DNA of 64,000 bases from Undaria pinnatifida (GCA_012845835.1 JABAKD010000029.1:6227905-6291904); one strand, 5' to 3'. Numbered from the stretch's first letter, positions 1 to 12,289 are shown. The notes: generated by a model from the sequence alone, not told the origin. A program made the numbers and translations.

Positions 1-1478
1 CTCTCAGTTCTTTTAAAGGCTGCAGCACATCTCCGGCAAGAAGAGGCGAGCCGACGGGGTCCTTCCTCTGCAAGGAAGCGTTGGATTAGCTTGCCATGTG
101 GTGCCGGGGGCAGCAGCTCAGGCAGCAAACATTCTGGACATCTGGGTTATTGGATGAGGTCGAGAACAACGTTTCTGAGGGTTGACACCTCTGCGAGGGG
201 ATAGTGCTAAGGGTAGTTGTAGTTGAGAAACTCGTTGAGGGCAGTGGAGATTCCGAAGTGAAACAGGACGAGGAAGATCGTGTTGTTTTTGGGGACAAGG
301 ATATGCACGAACAGCAGCGGTGGCAAAATCTCGTATGGGAACAATTGAGGTGTGATAAGGTTCAGCAGCAGCAAAGCTCAGCGCGGGTAGTGAAAACTGC
401 AGCAAGAGCAAAGCCCATACCGTGGCATGCTGGAACCGCAGCCGCAGCAGCAGCTCCATCATTCAGAATCGATGCTCTTACTACCATGGCCCGCGCATGC
501 GCCTTCAAGGTTTGACGGAGGTAACAATGAGGTTGAGGTGATGTGCGCGGAGAGTAACGGGAAATCACATTTTTCGTTCGATGATGGGTGGATTTGGTTT
601 TGGCGGAGGCCGGGGTCTGGTACGCAGGACAGGGACATGTGAGAGCGAACTGGGATCAACACTGGGGAGTTATGCAGCCGCTTGGTTGGACTAGGGCAAA
701 ATGTGGCTGGACGACGTTTATCCCGGCCCAGACGGACTCGTGTCCGACAAAAGTAACTACCGACTTCAGGGGACCGTCTGTGGAGAGCATTCTTCCTGAC
801 AGACTATGATTTCGTGATCTCCCTTATTTGTTTTCACTCTCATGTAATCCAAAGTACGGGAAGTAAAGCAACTACTGCTGTAGACTAGTCCAACTGCTAT
901 GATACGACAATTGACACCAACCGAGCACCGTCACGACCGTATCATCGCACCTTCGTCTAGACTTACAGGCGATATATCGGTAAATCGAGCGAAACTGCTG
1001 TACGCTTAAAATCAGAAGCTCCATCTCACAACCCCAGCAATGAACTGTGGTCTGCAATTGATAAGATAGCAGGCAACAGACCCGCCGTCAGCCCGTTGTC
1101 AAAGCTCAAAGCTAGGTCGTACTTCGTACGAACTGCCACTCTGCTGATGATACCAACGTCTCGTACCAGGTGGCATTTGGGACAGAACAACCTACAAACG
1201 AGCTACTGAGCAAGGGCGAACTTGCGGCAAGCAGCTGAGAGCGTCGGGGGCTGGTGCAGTGGGCTGGAGGAATACATGGGACGAAGGTGCGGACCACCTA
1301 ACAAACTTGCCATTATTTTTGACTACAACAATTGTAGCACGCGCATAACATATTCCACACAAGGTATAGACTACACATGAATGTCGTGGATGTGCATTGC
1401 AACGGCATCACCGCCCTATAAAAATATATAAATATATATCAAATCATTCCATGGTGTCATGGACTTTGGTCAGAAGTG
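1..1478. other. No supported gene
   Basis: Short ORFs only. A minus ORF (462-118, 114 aa) has a hydrophobic, signal-peptide-like start followed by low-complexity sequence. At 1-135 the minus strand has an open frame running off the window edge that could be an exon. Neither is recognisable. Confidence 0.4.
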
Positions 1479-1643
1479 TTTTGTCTCGGCCTAAGTATGC
1501 GATTCGCGGAACTGGAATTCTCGGTCGAATATAGCTTGGTTCGAGCGCCGCCTTCGGGGGGCGGCTCCAACGCCCCTCGCCCTGCCGTGTCCGTTCCGCA
1601 CATCGACGTGAACGCGGACGGGTGCCGAGCAAGACGAGCGAGA
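1479..1643 (+). repeat. R4 dispersed repeat, copy 1
   Basis: A 165-bp segment about 70-75 % identical to 58884-59053. Shared blocks include GGAACTGGAATTCT, TTCGAGCGCCG and CAACGCCCCTCGCCCTGCCG. Non-coding; origin unknown. Confidence 0.7.
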
Positions 1644-2031
1644 AGTTGAAAAAATACCGCATGTCAAGGAGGAATTTTGGAAAAATTGTTGAATCTTAAT
1701 GGCTGCAACGCCTGAATTATGTACAATATTGGCATCATGTCCAAACGGTACGTGATAATGTTTAAAATTTTGCGGTGGCATACTCTCGAGCGTTAGTTTC
1801 TTTTCTGTACTTCTTCACTAGTTCGTTTGGTTTCTTGCCCGGCCTTTTTATTGCTTTTGTTTCTGCTCGTTTTGCCAGCTGGAAATTCACTTTTTTAGTG
1901 TGGGTTCACCTAAAACGTCACACAAGTTACCGACGATATCCAACAACTTCGCGACACAAATTACCGACGGCAAAACGTTTCGTGACGAAATAACTCCCAA
2001 ACCATGGAATCATGACATTTTCATGTAACAG

Positions 2032-2959
2032 AATCTCGAGACAAAACCGAGCAGGTAGAGCCGTCTCTTCGGCCTTTGACCCTGGCTTTAGCATGGCCGT
2101 TGACACTCCAAGCAGCCTCTGATGTAGGCATGAACGGGTGCGGTTGATTCGCAGCGAACCATCCCGCTGTGCTCGCTTCTATGTGGCCTTTGTCCACGCC
2201 ATTTCATGTCACCTCCCTTCTGTGTTGAGCTCGTCGTCGTCGTGCCGTCGAGGTACGAGGAAACCCTCACGTACTGGGTGAGAACAGCAGTATGTACGAC
2301 GAGCATGAACGGCAACTGACGACATTGGCAAACACACAACATCAGGTGCAGCAGCAGTAGCCGAAAGGCTAAACGTCTAGCACATACTGCAGCAACTAGT
2401 AGCAACCAGAACCACAGCAGATAGCTCAAAGTGCAGTACGAGTGCAGTTGGCAAGTTTAGTCGTACACGCATCACTCTGTCCAATATATATAACAAAATC
2501 TCGAGACAAAACCTAGCTGGTAGAAGAGCCGTCTCTTCGGCCTTTGGCCCTGGCTTTAGAGCGGCCGTTGACACTCCAGGCAGCCTCTGCAGTAGGCATG
2601 AACGAGTACGGTTGATTCGCAGCGAACTATCCCGCTGTGCTCGCTTCTATGTGGCCATTGTCCATGCCATTTCATGTCACCTCCCTTCTGTTTTGAGCTC
2701 GTCGTCGTGCCGTCGAGGTACCAGGAAACCCGTACGTACTGGGTGAGAACAGCAGTATGTACGACGAGCATGAACGCCAACTGACAACATTGGCAAACAC
2801 ACAACATCAGGTGCAGCAGCAGTAACAAAAGGGCGAAACTTCTAGCACATACTGCAGCAACTTGTAGCAACCAGAACCACAGCAGATAGCTCAAAGTGCA
2901 GAACGAGTGCCGTTGGCAAGTTGAGTCGTACACGCATCACTCTGTCCAATATATAACAA
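2032..2959. repeat. Tandem duplication, 465-bp unit, two copies
   Basis: Copies 2032-2496 and 2497-2959 begin AATCTCGAGACAAAACC and are about 90 % identical. Both keep an open minus-strand frame of 113-125 codons starting with a hydrophobic stretch (LLWFWLL.VAAVCAR) because the few length differences are multiples of three. No homologue recognised; whether it codes is undecided. Confidence 0.85.
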
Positions 2960-5410
2960 CCGTTTTATGTTCATATTGATGGAGAAAAAATATTGCATTT
3001 CCTGTAAGAATGATACGTCGTACGAGCGGACGTTCTGATTCTGGTGTGTGCTGCTGCCGTGAGACCATCGAGCACACCGCATGCTTTACCCAAACAAGAG
3101 CCAACAAGAGGCAGCGCATAGGGGCCCCCAACACAGAGACACGTGACAACCACGGCCAGCTGTCGATCGCGTAATTCGCCGGTAGTCCGTGCTTCGGTGG
3201 GTGTATCGGAAGTCGTTCGTAGTACTGCTGTAGATCGTCGACAAACCACGTGGCATCGTTCTGGTGGCAGACTCGCCAGTAGACCCCCCAAAATTTATTT
3301 ACCTTTTCTTTTTCTTGGCCCCATGCACCCATTTCCTTTCCTTTCTCTTCATGTTTGTTTCTTTTTTCCAATTGACTTGCGTCTGTTGTGCGTATGCGTA
3401 GTGATAGATACCACGTGTATTATATACGTGGTAGTCTTGGGTGGTAAGCGGTGTAGTCGGTTTTTCCAGGCGCGAGTAATGAGACGTATGCACCGGTATG
3501 GACCTGGCACATCGTAGACTGTCTCCCGATTTCACTTTTATATGTTTCTGGTGGAGGCATGAATTGCGTCAGCTGTGATTTATGCGTGTACCACCTTTGG
3601 TTTGTGTTTTTCCCCTAGGGTATTCCTCAGCTCCAGAGCGACTGGAGCCTGTCCTGTGACCACGGACTTGATTATGCGAGTTATTGTGAGAATGACAACA
3701 ACAACAACAACTGAAATAATACTGCCTGCTTCTTGACCTTTCAGCTGCTTCCTGCAAATTTGGTTTTTCTGCCAACACGATTTTGAACTTTTTCGCGATT
3801 TTTCTTTTTTTTTTCTAGTAAGTTGAACTTCCCCACTATACCATTTGCCGCTATTTGCCGCCTTTGCGGAACGGTCCAGCTTTAGCTTTTCTTTGATTCG
3901 CACCATTTGTTTTGTACTTGACGAGGCTTCATCGGCTGAGATCTGGGCTTGGTTCATCAGCTCGACACCGCCCAGCACCCCATCGCAGTGCTATAGCTTA
4001 CAGCAACGAAGCGCCGTGCAGTGCCCTTCGATGCCCTGCGGCTCAGCTCAGCAGCTCACCGCAGCCCAGCGCTAGCTCAGCAGAGCGAAGCGCTATGCCT
4101 TGCCGTGCTCTGCCGTCGCGGTCGTTCGTTTTTCATGATATCTAAAACTCCGCGTACGCTGATATTTAGGTTTTTGGCGCTTTATTCTATACATATCGCG
4201 TCAACCATCGTAATATCATACAACATGGGGGAGGGAATGTAATCTCTGTGCAAAGGTCCTGTTTTTTTTTAATCATTTGTCAGCCGGCCGCCCCGGTGGT
4301 CTATTAATAATAGTGGTTTCACCCTCGAATGCTACTAACGTTTGGTTGTCCTTGAGTTCGACACCCGCCACGATGAGATTTGACTTTACTTGCAAAAATG
4401 CAAAAATAAAACAGGGATCAACTGCTGAGAGCGCCTACCAGCGTGGGTTGGTTCGACGCGAGTTGACGAGGGAAGAAAATGCTGGATTCTCCTCGCGGTA
4501 AAAATGAAAGCACGTGCCGAAGTGGGGATGGAGGAGGAGGGCCCGCTATGTGACCCCGGATCTGAGTTACTACTGGGAGGGAGCACGAGAGTGGTGCGGG
4601 GATAATAAATGGGATGAAGAAAAAAAAATGTTGCAAAGGTATATTATTATTACTACCAGTAAATAATATGTCAGTCTCTAGGAAATACGCACGGCATTAT
4701 CAGCAGTCGTCATGGTAGAGACACTCCGGATATTATGCATTGAGGGGACGCGTCCGATTTCGACAACGTGAAAGCCCCCACGAAGAAAAGACAGCAGACA
4801 CACATATCCCGCTTTCCCGAGAAGAACAGAGAAGAAGCGCTACGCCAACCTCCCGTACGAGCAAAGCCAACCCCGCCCCAATCTTAGACAACGCCGCCTC
4901 AACGAGAGATCGCCCTCCTCTTCTACGTTTTCCTCCTCGCCCGCGACCACGCAGACCAATCAATGAAAATGCCTTCCCTTAACAAACAAAGCAATCTTCT
5001 TCCAAAACCTCGCCGGCTGACATGTCCTCATGTCGACGTTTGATGCTAACCGACTTTGCATCCTGTCGACTTCGAACCTCCATTGCCACGGGGACAGCAG
5101 TGCAGTCTCTTCATTAATGCCAAGGCCTCTTTTGTTTCGCCTAGAGGCGACGCAGGTTCTCAATAATACCCTTTTCGGTATTTTTGTTTGATAGACGCCA
5201 ACTTTTATTTGACGGCGCATTTAACATAGTTTGTTTCGCCTATCCTTGCCTTCTTGATGTATAATTTATTACGTTTTTTCTTTTGTCAAAGCATGTCTTT
5301 CATAATCCCATCTTCGTATTAAACTCTTGGCATTACTCTAAAGTTTAATGCATGCCAAATCGGACAGCTACACCTTAAGTTGTCGAAGTGCTGCCCTGCC
5401 CTACCCGAAG
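2960..5410. other. No supported gene
   Basis: Intergenic-looking sequence with short, low-complexity ORFs, a CAGC/AGCG-rich stretch near 3990-4110, and T-rich runs. Nothing recognisable as protein, RNA or mobile element. Confidence 0.5.
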
Positions 5411-5440
5411 CATGGGCGCCGGCGAATGCCGGCGCCCATG
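5411..5440. repeat. Perfect palindrome, 13-bp stem, GAAT loop
   Basis: CATGGGCGCCGGC (5411-5423), loop GAAT, then the exact complement to 5440. Very GC-rich stem in otherwise AT-rich surroundings. Could be a terminator-like or structural hairpin, or the core of a small inverted-repeat element; no neighbouring gene explains it. Confidence 0.9.
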
Positions 5441-5732
5441 CGGAGCCCTTGTATGTACCTAAAAAGTAGACCGGGGTAGATTTGTAGGCGTGGATGGTGG
5501 TAATCGCAGTATTCTGTATTTTGTTTTTTTAGGCCATGGGGGATCGCACTGGATAATTTTGGTTAGGAGATCGTGTGGAGGCATTTCGAGTACATGTAAA
5601 ACCACTTGAAAATAGTGTATGGCATCTGCAAACACAATCATTTTTTCGAAGTTTAAGAAAAAATGCGGCAAAGATCCATTCATACGGAGCTTTTCAGGCG
5701 CTTTTAGCCCTTTTTTGGACTCCGTAACTAAC

Positions 5733-6019
5733 TGTTGATTGTATGCTTGGATATAATGCGGATATAATGACGGTTGGGTATTGTAGGGGTTTCCAGTGAT
5801 AAGTTGGCTACATGATAGCGGGATATCGGGATGGTGGAAATCCTCCGCCTATTTATCCGCCTTTCTTCCTGGCGAGCGCACTCCACGCTGCGCCTTGGCT
5901 AGGAGCAACGTAATATATATTTGTACGTCTTATACTTGTCTTCATACCGGTGACTCCACTACCCCACTATTGTCAGCTCAACGGGTAAGCCCTCTACGCT
6001 TCGTAGGGATCAACAAACA
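5733..6019 (+). repeat. 5' LTR of Copia element
   Basis: 287 bp, TG...CA ends, with inner inverted termini TGTTGAT/ATCAACA. About 95 % identical to 10366-10654. Confidence 0.95.
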
Positions 6020-6172
6020 CGATAATTATCGCGTATCGTACGCGGTATTACCCCTGTTAGAAGCAAAGGGTGTTGAGTGACGTGGGCTCTTCTGTGGAAG
6101 AGAGCTAGCTGGAGATATCACAAAAACAGCCCTCCCAGTAAAAGGGAGCGAGCTGGGCGCCTTATTTGAACC

Positions 6173-7030
6173 ATGCCTGAGGGCGAGGTTAACATGGGCG
6201 TTGTGGACGTGAAGGCGTTGGCAGCGAGGGCGAGGAGCTCTCGGCTGGCAAAGATGCGGGAGCTGGAAGAGCTGCTCGCAATACGGGACCAACTTGAGAA
6301 AGAAATCGAGGGTGGTTTCTGTTATGGTTTCCGAACAATCGACCAGATTTCGGCTGGATGGCGCGAGTTCTACAGAATCGAAGGTCGTATGGAGGAAAGC
6401 GAACTCATCATTCGCGAGTACCCGCAACTTCTCCTCGAGCTCTCAAGCTTCTCTTTACGTCTGGAGCGAATGCGAGGCATTTTTCAGCCGTCTCAGGTAC
6501 CAGAGAGGGGAGCGGGCGTGGCCAGATGTGAGTCACAACTCGTAATTCCAGTACTTGAGACTGGGAATGAGAGCACTGCTCAGCAGCAGCAGCAGCAGCA
6601 GCAGTTCAAGACGGAGAAGAGTTTTATGGTGGAATTAGAGACGAGGAGGAAAGAGCAGGGGAAGCTCTTGCAGCTGCCATTGAAGCAGCAGCAGCTGCTG
6701 CAGCCTACGGCGGCACCATCCCCTGTGTGGACGTCACAGCTCGTATACCCAATGCTTGAGACTGGGAGCGAGCGCATTGCACAGCAGCAGCCGCAGGGGC
6801 AGCAGCAGCAGTTTGAGACGGGGGAGAATGGATGGCTCGTAGACTTGGTTGTGAAACCAAATTACGAGCAGTATCTGCCGTGCTCCGTGGGAGCGCCGGC
6901 TGCTGAGCCCGTTGATATGTGGGCCCGGGTTGGGGTCGGCACGAGGTGTCTGGTTGTGGTGGAGGACGCTGGGTGTGGGAGGCACGGACACCCAGGTGGA
7001 GAATCCTTTCTATTGTTTGCACCAGCCTGA
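6173..7030 (+). CDS. Gag-like polyQ protein of the Copia element
   Basis: 285 residues, the only long intact ORF in the element, starting 154 bp after the 5' LTR. The N-terminal ~110 residues are charged and helical (coiled-coil-like). The middle contains two related segments, each QLV.P.LETG followed by glutamine runs (about residues 122-150 and 192-215), so an internal duplication. Near the C-terminus CGRHGHPGGES (from residue 268) has the CCHC zinc-knuckle spacing with the first and last Cys replaced by Asp and Ser. Position and this vestigial knuckle suggest capsid (Gag) function; a captured host gene is the alternative. Confidence 0.65.
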   Translation: MPEGEVNMGVVDVKALAARARSSRLAKMRELEELLAIRDQLEKEIEGGFCYGFRTIDQISAGWREFYRIEGRMEESELIIREYPQLLLELSSFSLRLERMRGIFQPSQVPERGAGVARCESQLVIPVLETGNESTAQQQQQQQQFKTEKSFMVELETRRKEQGKLLQLPLKQQQLLQPTAAPSPVWTSQLVYPMLETGSERIAQQQPQGQQQQFETGENGWLVDLVVKPNYEQYLPCSVGAPAAEPVDMWARVGVGTRCLVVVEDAGCGRHGHPGGESFLLFAPA

Positions 7031-7044
7031 GGCAACAACCACAG

Positions 7045-7130
7045 GTCATGTTATGAAAAATTGTTTTTGTCTGGGCTTTGTCTTGAAGTCATGTTATGAA
7101 AAAGTGTTTTTGTCTGGGCTTTGTCTTGAC
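7045..7130 (+). repeat. 43-bp tandem duplication
   Basis: Two copies (7045-7087, 7088-7130) of GTCATGTTATGAAAA..TGTT followed by TTTGTCTGGGCTTTGTCTTG; a third, partial copy is near 7207-7235. It lies immediately after the gag-like ORF. Confidence 0.85.
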
Positions 7131-7235
7131 TCTAGAGTAATACAGCAGGTAGTGGACTTAGTTTTATGAAAATACATACCTGGTACATGAACTGCTGTCG
7201 CGATGCTGTCTAGGCTTTGTCATGATTCTAGAGTG

Positions 7236-8682
7236 GTACAGCAGCAGTAGTTGACTGACGTAGCTATGCTCGAGCGATGACATGTTATCCTTTGCGGCTG
7301 AAACGATCATTTTCTTTCGCATTATTTGTTGTCAAGACTTTGTCTTTCGCGATGAATCTTCGCAAAGGACAGAGTAGCTTGGGCAGAGGGACAGGCAGGA
7401 TAAATGATTGTGCCTGACCCCCAGCCCCTCTTGCCCCAACCACCGGCGAATGTGATTGCGTGTGGTATGGTAGCTCTGCTGATCAACAGGTTACAAGGCG
7501 TAGGATGAAGGACGCTTGACGGGTTGATAATAGATTATGTCCGCAGTAGCTAGCGCTTGCTTGCTTGCGACAGCAGTTTGGTACTTTAGTTCATTTTCAA
7601 TCAACCATTTTTCCTCACGCACCAAAGAGGGAAGGAATTGAGAACGAAATCGCCATCTCCGAAACATAGTATTGGATTTCGGTTGTGTGCCGTGAATTTT
7701 CCGAACAACATCCCTGGTACGATATCGCACGTCATTCGGTTTTACAGATTAATTGGTGACGGCTGGTGGCTGTAGGGGTATGGTCAGTACCAGTAGTATT
7801 ATATTTCGGGTACGCACGAGAGATGATGACAACATACATACGTGGTATTTCATGTGTGTTACACAATGCGGGTTACTTCCAGAATAGGTGGTTGTCAACC
7901 TCACCAGCGATCTAGCATAGTGCGGTACACGAAATGAAGAAACCGGTAGTGGGGAAATATAGTGTTACTCACGTTTTATGATGCAATATGTGGTGGAATA
8001 CGAGTATGTGGTGGAAATATCGGGATATTTTTTTCTCGTTAGACTGAAGATTCCACCCGGATCTTGTCCCCGTTATGCCTCGTACTATGATATCTGTATC
8101 ATGAATATGATATTCTAGTCTGACATGCTTTGCTTGGCAATGATTGATGATATTAATAGGATTTTGATCATGTTCAAGCCTCTTTTGGTTAGCCCCCTCA
8201 ACTCCCCCCGCGCTTATCGTGCGCGTGTGCAGAGTGTTATGATAAGCGGTATCCGCTGTATGCCGGACCACAAAAATATTGAGCAGGGAGAATGGGGTAG
8301 ATTATAAGGGTCTTATAGTCCACAGTTAGGTGCTCAAACATTTTATGTACGTAGTATACTAACATTTTGAGTACAGACGAAGATAGTCAACATTCTTGCG
8401 TTTGTCATGGAGTTCGTACCTGATACCGTATCTTATATACATACCAGGTACGCGTTTCAATCAAGATTGCCAAACAGTTTAATGGATCGTTATTTCTTTA
8501 CCGCGGTAGCTTATCAAGTAGCAGCATGGACTAACACTCTTGCAGCACTGTGATACTACGTGTCGCTCTTCCGGGAAGGAACACGCGGAATAACTTTACC
8601 CTTGATATAACAACCTCGTCACGTGTAGCGAGGCGTTTGCGCTCTGATCTATCGGTACTCTAAAACAGAAATAAACACGCAG
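7236..8682. other. Copia interior without recognisable pol
   Basis: This stretch should carry protease, integrase and RT but has only short ORFs in every frame. Either pol was replaced or deleted, or it is decayed beyond recognition by eye. Confidence 0.5.
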
Positions 8683-8749
8683 TTGAAGTCGTGCCATACC
8701 GGCATCAAACAGTTGTCGAGTGAACTCTTAAATATAGTGACATATTGCG

Positions 8750-9178
8750 AGATTTATTATGTTTTTGCGGGGTTTGCGGTTAATGGTGATATATGCGTTA
8801 GTTCGGGTAGGACAAACCCGCTGGAGGAAGGTCTCAAACAGACTGGCCTTTTTCGCGAGCTGATCGGATGCTTGAGAGCTTTAGCCAAGTAAACCAACTC
8901 GCCCAGGGAGATACACTGGAAGACGGCGGTTGGTATTTTAGATTATGTCTTTTTCATGAGTGATTTTGGCATTACTTTTCAGAGAGGCAGTGGACTGGAG
9001 CTGGTTGCGTATGCGGATGCAGACTACGCCAGCAAGGCCACTGATAGGAGGTCGGTTTCCGGTGGGGCTGTCATGTGCGCAGGGGCATGCGTGCGCTGGT
9101 TTTCGAGAGCTCAAAAGCGCGTGACATTTTCGATCACAAAAGCTGAGTACGTAGCACTGGCAGACACCATAAGTTTGA
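8750..9178 (+). pseudogene. Copia RT C-terminus and RNase H remnant
   Basis: One reading frame. It runs from TGLFRELIGCLRALAK (the usual YR.LIGSL.YLA of Copia RT), across a TAA at 8890-8892, to PREIHWKTAVGILDY and then RNase H: AYADADYASKATDRRSVSGG, with the later TKAEYVALAD. The ~20 residues normally following the LIGSL motif are missing, so there is a deletion as well as a stop. RNase H ends abruptly where the tandem array at 9181 begins. Not functional. Confidence 0.88.
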
Positions 9179-9180
9179 GA

Positions 9181-9570
9181 TTTTCGGGGCTCGAGGACGG
9201 TCACGATTTTTGGCAGAATACCCGGGGTCATCCCCGCGTAATCAGTCTGTGGTTTTCTCAACTAGCCCCGTAATGAGACCCAGCTGAACCAAATCGTTCA
9301 GTTTATATTTTTTGGGGGGGGATTTGGGGACGGTGACGATTTTTGGTAAAATACCCGGGGTCATCCCCGCGTAATCAGTCTATGGTTTTCTCAACTAGCC
9401 CCGTAATGAGACCCAGCTGAGCCAAATCGTTCAGTATATATTTTTCGGGACTTGGGGACGGCAACGGTTTTTTGGTAAACTACCGGGGGTCATCCCTGCG
9501 TAATCAGTCTATGGGTTTCTCAACTAGCCCCGTAATGAGACCCAGCTGAGCCAAACCGTTTAGTTTTCAT
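9181..9570 (+). repeat. Three-copy tandem repeat, 128-133-bp unit
   Basis: Units begin near 9181, 9312 and 9440. Each contains ACGATTTTTGG..AATACCCG, GGGGTCATCCCCGCGTAATC and CTAGCCCCGTAATGAGACCC. The array replaces the expected C-terminus of the Copia pol. Confidence 0.9.
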
Positions 9571-10365
9571 CCTGCAAGGAGTGGTCGCGCCCACCTCTTA
9601 CTGCTTGTGCGGGGAGGGATTCGCTTGACCACTTGAGAGGATTATGGCTCGTCAAGTAGGAAAAAGGTCTCAAGCTCGACGAGTTCGATACGTCTGAGCC
9701 CGAGGGCGACTAACATTTTCGCGAGCTGATTTGAATTGTTTCTTGACGGATTATTCTGAATATATTAGCTGGATTTTTGTACTGTGAAGAGTGCACGGTA
9801 GTTGGGGAGGCAAGTAACTGTTTCTTGAATAATAAAATATTACTGTTTTCACGATTGCGTTGTCTAGTATGGCATTGTCTTTCTCGGGATTAGAGCGTTT
9901 GGAATTTAAATTAATTTTTAGTATGTACCCAGCCGGGAGGCGTTTGTCTCATTCGAAAGTGAGTTTTGAGACTGCTGTCTAATCACACTTGTTGGCACCC
10001 CTGTTCTATGGAGCTGACAACCGTTTTATAAGGAAAGCTGAATGCTGATTTTAAGGCCGATGTTTGGGTTTTCGGATTAAAGTTTTCGGTCTATGAATTT
10101 CGGATTTGAGTTTTTGTATTTGGACTTAGGATTTTACGACTTACCAGGTAGATCTTAGGTTCGTGAAGATTGATGTTGAATACTGTCCCTGAATTGTATC
10201 TCTAGATTTATGGAGTGCTTGTTAATGACTATGGTGTTGCAATCTTTCTTTCTTGTCATGGACGTACTGGGAGGATATTGATTGACCGTAATTTTCATTG
10301 AATCGTCTTACCCTGATGATATGACAATATAGCATCATACCGTATCATTTACGAAGCAGGGAGGC
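9571..10365. other. Copia 3' interior, no coding sequence
   Basis: AT-rich, no ORF over 60 codons; probably decayed pol tail and 3' untranslated region of the element. Confidence 0.5.
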
Positions 10366-10654
10366 TGTTGATTGTATGCTTGGATATAATGCGGATATGA
10401 TGACGGTTGAGAGTTGTAGGGGTTTCCAGTGATAAGTTGGCTACATGATAGCGGGATATCGAGATGATGGAAATACCCCGCCTATTTATCCGCCTTTCTT
10501 CCTGGCGAGCGCACTCCACGCTGCGCCTTGGCTAGGAGCAACGTAATATATATTTGTACGTCTTATACTTGTCTTCATACCGGTGACTCTACTACCCCAC
10601 TATATTGTCAGCTCAACGGGTAAGCGCTCGACGCTTTGTAGGGATCAACGAACA
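10366..10654 (+). repeat. 3' LTR of Copia element
   Basis: 289 bp, same TG...CA ends; followed by CTAAC, repeating the 5 bp before the 5' LTR. Confidence 0.95.
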
Positions 10655-10995
10655 CTAACCACCCCTATAGTAGTGTCCGTCTATATTTTCTCCTAAGCCC
10701 TTGAACAGAGTTGTATCATGTGCCTGGTGAAAAGCAAGATTTGGTGAAAACCGTTTTTTCATCGGTGATGCACCCATTGTATTAGGCTCCCGCGCGTGAA
10801 TTGAAGTATTTCAGCGATTTCGGTAGCTTTTGGTGTTGCTGCTCGCAAGTTCAAACTCACGAACACATCTCGTGAGTCGCTTCTGGCTGCTCACGACTGC
10901 TGGCTGGCGCACCCGACGTCGCCATACGCCCCCGCCAGGATCGTCCCTCAATTTGGCGGGTCGTGATTGCTTGTGGGGACATGTAGCTGCCCCCT

Positions 10996-11075
10996 AGTTG
11001 AGTGCATACGTCCTGCTGGGGGTATTATTTTGTGTCGTTTGGTGTTATTACCCAGCAGAACGTATGCACTTAACT
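10996..11075. repeat. Imperfect hairpin, 25-bp arms, 30-nt loop
   Basis: AGTTGAGTGCATACGTCCTG.. (10996-11020) pairs with ..CAGAACGTATGCACTTAACT (11051-11075), 23 of 25 positions. Followed by four spaced copies of ACCCAAAATGTTG or close variants (11085-11230). Confidence 0.85.
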
Positions 11076-11239
11076 ATATATGTACCCAAAATGTTGGTAT
11101 CGCATTGCACAACCTTAAAAATTATTGTTCAAAATGTTGGTATACGACGTAAGAACAATATTACCCAAAATGTTGGGAAATGTTTAGATACAAACTTAAC
11201 TTATGAACAATATTACCCAAAATGTTGATCACCGCATTG

Positions 11240-12289
11240 CCTCAAAGTAGTGGTTTGGATCTCTGATGATAACCACAGGGACACCGATCTGAAGAAGCTC
11301 ACAACATCTGTGGATTATGGCTATCTTTTCATGGATTTCCGGGTCTGTGTTCCACGAACCAGCCGAAGCTCTAAACACAGCGTGTTAACGTAGTCGTGTG
11401 TTTACCGTTCCGTCAAAACATATGGATATTAGAGTAACCGTAGAAGCCGGGGACCAGGAGACGCTTGGGTAGCCCTGTGGCCATACGAGGGGCGATACCT
11501 ACTTACAGCGGCATCGTGAAGGCCGGCTATTGGTCACTCGGAGTTTGTCGCACTTTCATCGAGGGTAAAAAACCCGGCAATATTTCACTGCGCTACGATA
11601 CCGGTTGCAGCTTCTGGCAATTCACAGTAATTCGGACTCTGACGGGGACTTCACGTATGGAGAATCCCCCCAGATGCTTTTGGAATGTCGGTGGTGCTAA
11701 ACAAGTTGCGTGAGTCTTTGATCAAGGTAGATTTTCATCTGGGTAAGGTAGTCTTGTTGTTTCTCCACCATTGTGTGTACGGGTCAGAGAGCTCCCGAAA
11801 TGAGAAGCCCCCTCAGAAAAAAAGAGGCGCACTCACCCCCATCCCGAAGCAGGTACCCGTGAAGTAAATTTACAAGCCCAGGTTTGAACCACCCAAGGGT
11901 CCCCCCCCCTAACAGAGGCGAAAAGGCACTTCTTATTACACCACGCACAACGTACAATCCATTCCGGTCGACACGGGCAGCGACGAGGAGAGAACGGGGA
12001 ATATCGATCTTGCAAGAGAGATCGTCGTCATCGAGATCCTCACCTCTTGCTCCGTCCCGACAGGGATGCGTGTGTAGTGGTCAAGTTGTACCTCAAGCAA
12101 CTAACGAGTACTCCCAACCCGCCACCCTCTACGTTATAGCTATGACCGGACGGACCGAACCTACATATTGTCATATAGGTCCCCCCCAGGTATACCACCA
12201 GGGGGGGAGAAGGGAACACACCTGTCACCTCGGTTTGACCTGAAGCGTAAAATACCAAAGCACTGGGCCGCCCTACTTCTGCAGTAGAC
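11240..12289. other. No supported gene; downstream of MFS gene
   Basis: Short ORFs only. This is where the MFS 3' UTR should lie, but no clear polyadenylation signal could be picked out. Confidence 0.4.

Larger units (their letters stand above)
5733..10654 (+). mobile_element. Copia-type LTR retrotransposon, defective
   Basis: LTRs of 287 and 289 bp (5733-6019, 10366-10654) begin TGTTGATT and end AACA. Both sides carry the 5-bp target duplication CTAAC (5728-5732 and 10655-10659). The interior holds a gag-like ORF and the RT C-terminus/RNase H of a Ty1/Copia pol. Protease, integrase and most of RT are missing or unrecognisable, and a three-copy tandem array interrupts the pol end. A weak purine-rich tract (AAGCAGGGAGG) precedes the 3' LTR. 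The target duplication shows genuine insertion; LTR identity near 95 % suggests a moderate age. Confidence 0.93.
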
